From: Lagopus muta
Taxonomy: Eukaryota; Chordata; Aves; Galliformes; Phasianidae
Length of the DNA: 64,000 bases
Assembly (NCBI RefSeq): GCF_023343835.1
Contig: NC_064472.1
Span: forward strand, 48,689,652 to 48,753,651
Reading direction: 5' to 3'
Shown: positions 58,336-64,000 of the stretch, one piece after another
Layout: every line of letters begins with the position of its first letter
Position numbering within the stretch: the first letter of the stretch is position 1
The notes under the pieces: generated by a model
What the model saw: the letters and a program-made list of their open reading frames with translations, nothing else
What the model was told of the DNA's origin: nothing
Databases searched by the model: none
Translations under genes and position numbers: made by a program

Positions 58336-58816
58336 GACTGGTTTGTGGTTCTTTGATGTCTCTTCTGTATATCTGTGCTTGACATGCTTATAAGCTATAG
58401 AAGGCATAAATAGTCCAAGTAAGATCAGTGGTGAGTTGTGGTTTTTAACTTCTTTTCTGCTTAATCAAATTGTTTCTTGTAGATTATTCTGAAAACCAAG
58501 ATTATAGGGAATCCTCATAGCAGTGAGATATTTGGAACACAAACATTATGGTGTATCTTCCATAGATTATTCTAATCCTTATTCTTCCTCACCATGAGAG
58601 ATTCTTTGGATTTTTTTCATTTATTTTTCAAGGTCACTAACTAGCATATCTTTTCATAAATTCATTCTTAAATAGGTATTGAAATAAGTTTTCAAATGTA
58701 AATTTTTAACTTTCTTTGCTAAACTCCTCTTTCTTTGTACTCAAAGAGCTGCATCTATCATGTCAAATAATCCTACAATAGTTAAAACCCCTTCCTTCTT
58801 TAAGCATGCTTCTAAC

Positions 58817-58852
58817 ATATTTATTTATTTATAAATTTATTTATATATTTAT
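58817..58852. repeat. TTTA-rich simple repeat
   Basis: Imperfect ATTT/TTTA tetranucleotide tract of about 36 bases. Confidence 0.85.
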
Positions 58853-59267
58853 TACCAAACTGAGATCATCCCTGAGTATTTAAACATTGTACATGTAAAT
58901 CAACTTTAGCTCAGTAACAGGAAAAATACACTTATTAAATCAGTCTTTTTGATCCATCTTTATGTTTTTCTAAGATTCTACATTCAGTAGTTCAAAAAAA
59001 TTAAATAAATCAAAATAACTTTTTTGCTTTTATGAATAAAACATTAGTATTTCTAACTAAAACATATGAAACTGCAGTTTTCTTGTAAAAAAGATTGTCA
59101 AGGTTCTGTCTATTTATATTTGTAAATATGCACCTACATAGTTGCCTAGATAAACACATTTTCAATACAACCTCCTGTCTATTCTTTATAAGCTCGATGT
59201 TCATCCACTTCAAATTCTTTTGTGCATTTGAAAGACAAGTTTTATGGTATGATAATATTTTTAGAAT

Positions 59268-59358
59268 AGAAGCTGTGGATGTTCCTGTTCATAGCAGCTA
59301 AGTTGGACTAGATGACCTTTAAAGGTTCCTTCCAATTCTTAAGGATTCTGTCATTCTA
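59268..59358 (+). mobile_element. CR1 LINE, very short 3' fragment
   Basis: Plus-strand CR1 3' end: GTTGGACTAGATGACCTTTA at about 59302-59321, CCTTCCAATTCTTAAGG at about 59328-59344 and a mutated octamer (ATTCTGTCATTCTA). Confidence 0.8.
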
Positions 59359-60582
59359 GGTGGAAGTTGATGTTGACTGGTTCATCTTTCTAAGTAGTGT
59401 GGAAGATGTGGTGTCTCCTGATACACATTGATGATTTTCTTGGAGTGGTAAAGGGAAATTCCAAAAAGCATAACAATGAAAGTTTATGATTGTCAGCTAT
59501 TACAGTCTCAGAAATTTTCAAAAGAACCACGCTGATACTCTGTTTCAATCTCATGCTGTCATATAAAATTGGATATTTTTGAAATTTTAAAGCATCTCAA
59601 TGTGTTGGTTCTGCATGTGTACAATCATATATTACAGTGATGAACAGTCTTATTAGCTTGGTTTTAACTTATTGAATGCTTGTGCTTTTGCTGTATCTTT
59701 ATTTGGTACATACTGAAGCTTGTTCTCCTCTGCAGAAACTTTCTGATATAGAATTTACGTGAACAAAGCCAGTGATTTTAAAACTCAGGACCATCAGTCA
59801 GTTTCATATTGTTTCAGCACATGCAGAATGTGTATTTAAGAAGTCAAGTTAAGAATGCAATATATTGATCTTAATTGCAAATTTGTAGATGTAATAGATG
59901 TAACATCTGTTTCCTTTATTTTAATTGCTAAGCCAAATACAGTGTTGATTAAAATACTGATTAGAAAGCTGACCAAAAAAACCAACAGTGTTTTCAGTTA
60001 AAGAATTGATAATTAATTTTTAAGCAAGGTATTAACATTTGATAATTGATATTAAATCAGAGAGTCAGTGTAAGAATTGTTATTTCTGAGAAGAAGTTCA
60101 GTGTACAGATTTTAATAATCTAGTAGCAGTAAAACTGCTTATTAGAAAAAGAGATATTAATGTGTTGCTTTTTTCTAAAAATACACATGCAGATGCTTGT
60201 TCATTTGGGAAGCAAGTTATTATCATACACTATATGGCTTTTTTGTAGTCATTTAAGTCTTGCATTTTCTAGTACTGTCTGAAGAAAGAGTATGCTTAAA
60301 CATATTCGTTTGTGTATATTGTGTATATTCTTTTGTGTGCTGTGTAAAATACAGCAGGAAAACTAGTTCACTATTAAGATCAAACTATTTTGGTATAAAT
60401 GACACACTGGACATAGATCATAGAGTCTCTGTAAATTGCTCTGTTGTCCTTTGCCATTCTGGGATGGCTTAGGATAGTCACCATTCTGGGATGGTTTAGG
60501 GCAACATATCTGTGTAGTAGTATGTACTGTATGTGTTTTGCTCATTCCACTCTTTACAAACGTGTGTGCACATTCATGCTCC

Positions 60583-61161
60583 TCTGAAAGTAATGCCTCC
60601 TATTTTATTATACTGGCCCACAACATTGCAAATAGATGTTGGGGGTATGGCAGTAGGGTTTGAACATTCCCCCTGGTATTCCATTATGTTTTGTTGCTGT
60701 GCAACAGCTGGCAGAAGAAGGGCGGTGTGACAAAATGGCATCTGACATGGAATTGTGTATGAAGCAAACATTTGTCATGGAATTTCTCCATAAGGAAAAA
60801 ATGGCACCCACTGACATTCTTTGATGCTTGCTCAGCATTTATGGAGACCAAACAATGGATATTAGCGCATTGAGGGGATGGTGTTTCAGCAGTGATGACA
60901 GAGACATGAAAAATAAGCGACATACCAGGTGGCCATACGCAGATTTCCCACCATGAAATGCATGTTGATGGGTTCATCTGTACAAACTGGTGGATTATGA
61001 CCAGGAAACTGTACAGAGCTGATGTATCGGCTGCAGTGTGTTGGGAACAATGATGACAGTGTTGGAATGTCACAAAGTTTATGCAGGTGGATCCCATGAA
61101 TTCTTACATAGGAACAGAAAGAACACTGTGTACCAGTTTGTCAGGATGTTACTGGGCTGTT
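60583..61161 (+). mobile_element. Galluhop-type mariner, left part (interrupted)
   Basis: Starts with the terminal sequence CTCTGAAAGTAATGCCTCCTAT and continues into a decayed transposase start at about 60777 (MEFLHKEKMAPTDIL-like). It stops at about 61161, where a minus-strand CR1 begins. The matching right end is at 62832-63515. With the insert removed the element is about 1.26 kb, near the usual length of mariner elements. Unlike the two 550-base copies it has not lost the transposase interior. Confidence 0.85.
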
Positions 61162-61162
61162 C

Positions 61163-62138
61163 ATGGAATCACAGAATTGTAGGGGATGGAGGGGACCTCT
61201 AGAGATCACCAAATCCAACCCCTTGCCAAAGCAGGCTCCCTACAGCAGGTTGCGCAGGTAGACATCCAGGTGGGTCTTGGATATCTCCAGAGAAAGAAAT
61301 TCCACAACCTCCATGGGCAGCCTGTTCCAGTGCTCTGTTACCCTTACCATGAAGAAGTTCTTGTGCACATTTGCGCAGAACTTTTTATGCTTGAGTTTGT
61401 GGCTGCGTCCCCTTGTCTGGTCACCATACAAAAGAATCTGGCCTTACCCCTTTACCTCCTGCACCTTTAATATTTGTTGTCATTGATCAGTTTTCCTATC
61501 AGTCTTATTTTCTCAAGGCTGAGCAGACCAAGATCACTCAGCCCAGAACTGGATACAGTACTCCAGGTGAGGCCTGACCAGGAAGGAGTTGAGGTGGAGG
61601 ATAACCTCCCTTGACCTGCTGGCCACGCTCTTTTTAATTGCACTCCAAGATGGCTTTGGCCTTCTTGGTCACCACACTGCTGTCCTGTCAACAGTCAGCC
61701 TGTTGTCCACCACTGACACTGGCTGTCCTCCAGTCTTCAGGCATCTCTCCCATTCTCCAAGACCTCTCAAAGATATTAGTGTGTGGTTCAGTAGTCACCT
61801 TTGCCAGCTCCCTCTTCACACATGGATGCATCCCATCAGGGCCCGTGGGTGTACACTGATGTTGCCAGGGCACTCTCAGACCATCTCCTCCCTCACTAAA
61901 GAGGATCCTTGCATTCCCAGACTCTCTCACTTACCTCCAGGGTCTGGGATTCCTGAGAGGACTCTTTGCATTGAAGACAGAAACAAATTCGTCTTCTCAG
62001 CATCCTCCATTACCGCAGCACCTCACTCATTTAATAGGGCACCCACAATTTTCCCTAGCCTTCCTTTTACTGTTGACGTACTTAAAAAAAACCTTTCTTA
62101 CTAACTTTTACTTCCTTTGCCAGATTCAATTTCAGGTG
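61163..62138 (-). mobile_element. CR1 LINE inserted in the mariner copy, internally deleted
   Basis: The minus-strand 3' terminus is at about 61163 (GGAATCACAGAATTGTAGGG), followed by the reversed 3' UTR and ORF2 C-terminal region to about 61715. The text then jumps from the LVDDRL region straight to the EDWR/PEDW region (about 61715-61745), so most of the RT core, including FADD, is missing. It continues into the linker region and ends at about 62138. Truncated and inactive. Confidence 0.85.
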
Positions 62139-62225
62139 GGAAACCAGCCGAGAATTTCAGCTGTTACAAGACAGACAATATCATTTTCCTGAAATACATC
62201 ATTACATTTCCAGTAGTATGCCCTT

Positions 62226-62836
62226 GTAGCCAGGAAGGTCGATGATATCCTGGGATGCATTAATAAGAACATGACCAGCAGATTGAGGGAGGTGATCTTC
62301 TTCCCCTAGTCTGTCTTGGTTAGGCCACATCTGAAATACTGTGTCCAGTATTGAACTCCCCAGTTCAAAGAAGGCAAGGATCTACTGGAAGGACTCCAAT
62401 AGGGAGGTGACAAAGATGATAAAGGGCCTGGAGCATCTCCAGTGCTAGGAGAGGCTGGGAGACCTGGGTTTGTTCAGTGTGGAGAAGACTAAAAGGGAAT
62501 CTGATCAGTATTTATAGGTATCTAAAGTGCAGGAGGCAAGTAGATGAAGACAGAGTTTTTTCAGTGGTGTGTTGTGGTAGGATAAGGAGCAGTGTCAAAA
62601 AACTTGAGCATAAGAAGTTCACACAGATAAGCGGAAGAACTTCATTACAGTGAGAGTGACAAAGCACTGAAACAGGTCTCCACAACAGGGAGGTTGTGGA
62701 ATCTCCTTTTTTGGAGATATTCAAGACCTGTCTGGATGCCTTTTGGTGTGACCTACTTTTGGGAACCTGGTTTCACTGGGGGGTTGGACTTGATGATCTC
62801 CATTCCAACCCTTGCAATTCTGTAATTTTGTGATTA
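62226..62836 (+). mobile_element. CR1 LINE inserted in the mariner copy, 3' fragment
   Basis: Plus-strand CR1 starting in a mutated [14 protein letters not shown] block at about 62227-62260, continuing through the ORF2 C-terminus, GLDLGDLHS-type 3' UTR (GGTTGGACTTGATGATCTCC at about 62783-62802) and a terminal CAATTCTGTAATTTTGTGAT. It lies head-to-head with the preceding minus-strand CR1, separated by about 87 unassigned bases (62139-62225). Confidence 0.85.
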
Positions 62837-63515
62837 CTAGTGATGATACATGATGTCCTCACTACAAGCGGGAATCAAAGTGACAGTCCATGAGGAGGCT
62901 TGAATTCCTCATCAAAGAGAAGGCTCAAGATGCAGCCCTGAATGAGTAGAGTGCTGTGTGCTGTTTTTTGGGTTAAGAAGGGGTGATCCTTCTGGATTTT
63001 CTGGAACCCAGACAAACCATTAACTTTGGACTGCTGTATCATGACTCTGACTAAGCTGAAGGCTTGAACTTCCAGAGTCAGGCCAGAGAAGAAGATGACC
63101 TTTCTCTTGCAACCTGGTAACACTAAACCCCATACTAGTTTAAATAAAAATAATGGAGCATATTGTCAGTCTTGGCTGAGCTGTACTACAATACCCATCT
63201 TACAGTCCTGTTTTAGCACCGTCTGACTGTCATCGTTTGGGTCAGCAAAAGATTGTGTGGTTGACATTTTCCCAGCAGTGATGCTGTCATAGCAGCTGTG
63301 AAACAGTGAGTTGCTCCTGCAGTTGCAGGTTTTGATGAGTGTGACATGTAGGCACTTGTTAATCTGGTGAAGATATGTAGCTCATGGTGACGACAACGTT
63401 GCACATAGTATTTTGTAGCTAAGAATTTGCTCTATCAAGTAGTTTTATTGTGCTCATTGTATCTGTTGTACTTTCCATGGAATTAAATAGAAGACATTAC
63501 TTTTGGAGCAAGCTA
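62832..63515 (+). mobile_element. Galluhop-type mariner, right part (interrupted)
   Basis: Resumes after the CR1 inserts with mariner transposase text (around the first catalytic Asp) and ends with the terminal inverted sequence, TACTTTTGGAGCA at about 63501-63513. The end segment (63405-63513) matches the right end of the short copy at 18010-18560 and, reversed, the left end of the copy at 10325-10872. Confidence 0.85.
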
Positions 63516-64000
63516 CTTATATAGTGATGTGTATGCCACTTTTTGGTGCTCATCAACACATACATGTTTTATATGAATGCACACAGGCACTCTTTAGAAA
63601 TTTTTCTCCTGGTTTAACAATAGTTTGATTTGAACATATTTTGTTATCAAAGATTGTGTGGTACCAAAAAATTGTTAAGAGAAGCATGCAGCTTGCTCTT
63701 AAAACAAGTGTAGTATTAATTAATAATTTAGGACTTGTTTCTTCTTTCATTATCTCTAGAGGTCTTTCATCATTTTCTTATTTTATCCCAGCTATCAATT
63801 CTGGGTATTTACTTAAAAAGTACTTACGCAGTCAGAAAGTTATTAATTAATGAAGCATCTCAGATATCAGCAGTATGTTTGTAAGGCTTTAATCCACAGA
63901 ACTCATCATGATTTATAGCTGAAGTTTTCTTGGTAGAAGAGCCTGTGGGCATAGATCATTTTGCAACCTTGTAGATATACATAGCTTAGTATAGACCTGT

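Larger units (their letters stand above)
60777..63405 (+). pseudogene. Mariner transposase relic, split by CR1 DNA
   Basis: Reading across several frames on the plus strand shows the order of a mariner (SETMAR-like) transposase: an MEFLHKEK-type N-terminus near 60777, a helix-turn-helix region with YGDQTMDIS near 60840-60865, TEQKEHCVPVCQD-like text near 61110-61145, then, after the CR1 insert, a decayed first catalytic-Asp block (normally TGDETW) near 62838, GVILLDFLEP near 62982-63010 and the C-terminal HFPSSDAVIAAVKQ-like block near 63264-63305. Many stops and frameshifts show it is long dead. The enzyme would cut and paste the element at TA sites. I describe it only as a relic. Confidence 0.82.
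1270..64000 (+). other. FER: FER transcription unit, 5' part (gene runs off right edge)
   Basis: FER encodes a cytoplasmic non-receptor tyrosine kinase of the FES/FER family: an N-terminal F-BAR domain that binds curved membrane, a lipid-binding FX/coiled-coil stretch, an SH2 domain and a C-terminal kinase domain, about 822 residues in vertebrates. This window holds the promoter, probable untranslated exon(s) and six coding exons for residues 1 to about 308. All six exons have AG acceptors and GT donors and join without breaking frame (phases 0,0,1,2,2,2 at their 3' ends). The sequence follows FER rather than the paralogue FES, whose N-terminus differs clearly. The gene is Z-linked in chicken as far as I recall, which the window cannot show. 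The transcription start is not determined; 1270 is nominal. Confidence 0.93.
54192..64000 (+). other. FER: FER intron after coding exon 6 (continues beyond window)
   Basis: At least 9.8 kb. It is dominated by a long CR1 (54984-58335) and a mariner copy split by CR1 (60583-63515). The remaining stretches 54192-54983, 58390-59265, 59360-60580 and 63516-64000 are AT-rich, with a TTTA tract at 58817-58852, and show no exon or RNA gene. Confidence 0.7.

Noticed and set aside
59268..60582. Possible further FER exon before the mariner
   Set aside because: No segment with acceptor, donor and in-phase FER-like coding sequence was found.
1..64000. CRISPR arrays, prokaryotic operons, prophage or novel defence system
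   Set aside because: No spaced direct-repeat array, ribosome binding sites or compact gene blocks exist; the window is vertebrate intronic DNA.

Overview
The window is vertebrate, almost certainly bird, genomic DNA, most likely chicken or another galliform. Three things point there. It has a single intron-rich gene with canonical GT-AG splice sites. About a quarter of it (my estimate by eye, roughly 16 kb) is CR1 LINE sequence, whose 3' ends carry the typical ATTCTATG-like octamers. It also holds copies of a mariner-type DNA transposon that I recognise as the chicken Galluhop/Mariner1 family. No prokaryotic, plasmid or CRISPR feature is present.

The only host gene I can support is the 5' part of FER, the F-BAR/SH2 non-receptor tyrosine kinase, on the + strand. 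A CpG island with CCAAT and GC boxes lies at about 1030-1960. A probable untranslated first exon ends at 1376 and a candidate second untranslated exon is at 4298-4361. The coding exons are at 30042-30299 (ATG at 30093), 34123-34296, 37523-37622, 50331-50514, 53086-53223 and 54072-54191. They join in phase and give the first 923 coding nucleotides, about 308 residues: the F-BAR domain and the start of the following coiled-coil/FX region. The SH2 and kinase exons lie beyond the right edge.

The rest is intron. A transposon cluster fills 9.5-12.5 kb (CR1 in both orientations, a short mariner copy, possible hAT and LTR scraps). A CR1 at 20.5-25.1 kb is split by a younger CR1 of opposite orientation that keeps nearly all of ORF2. 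A long CR1 at 55.0-58.3 kb still carries the end of ORF1 (an SGNH-esterase-like domain) followed by a broken ORF2. A near full-length mariner at 60.6-63.5 kb is split by two back-to-back CR1 fragments. Shorter CR1 tails are scattered elsewhere.

I did not find a previously undescribed gene system. The observations most worth checking are the nested transposon histories, the ORF1 esterase remnant, a strong decoy splice acceptor before the fifth coding exon, a paired interferon-response-like motif, two conserved-looking noncoding stretches, and a 26-bp perfect palindrome. All coordinates of repeats and untranslated exons are read by eye and may be off by tens of bases.
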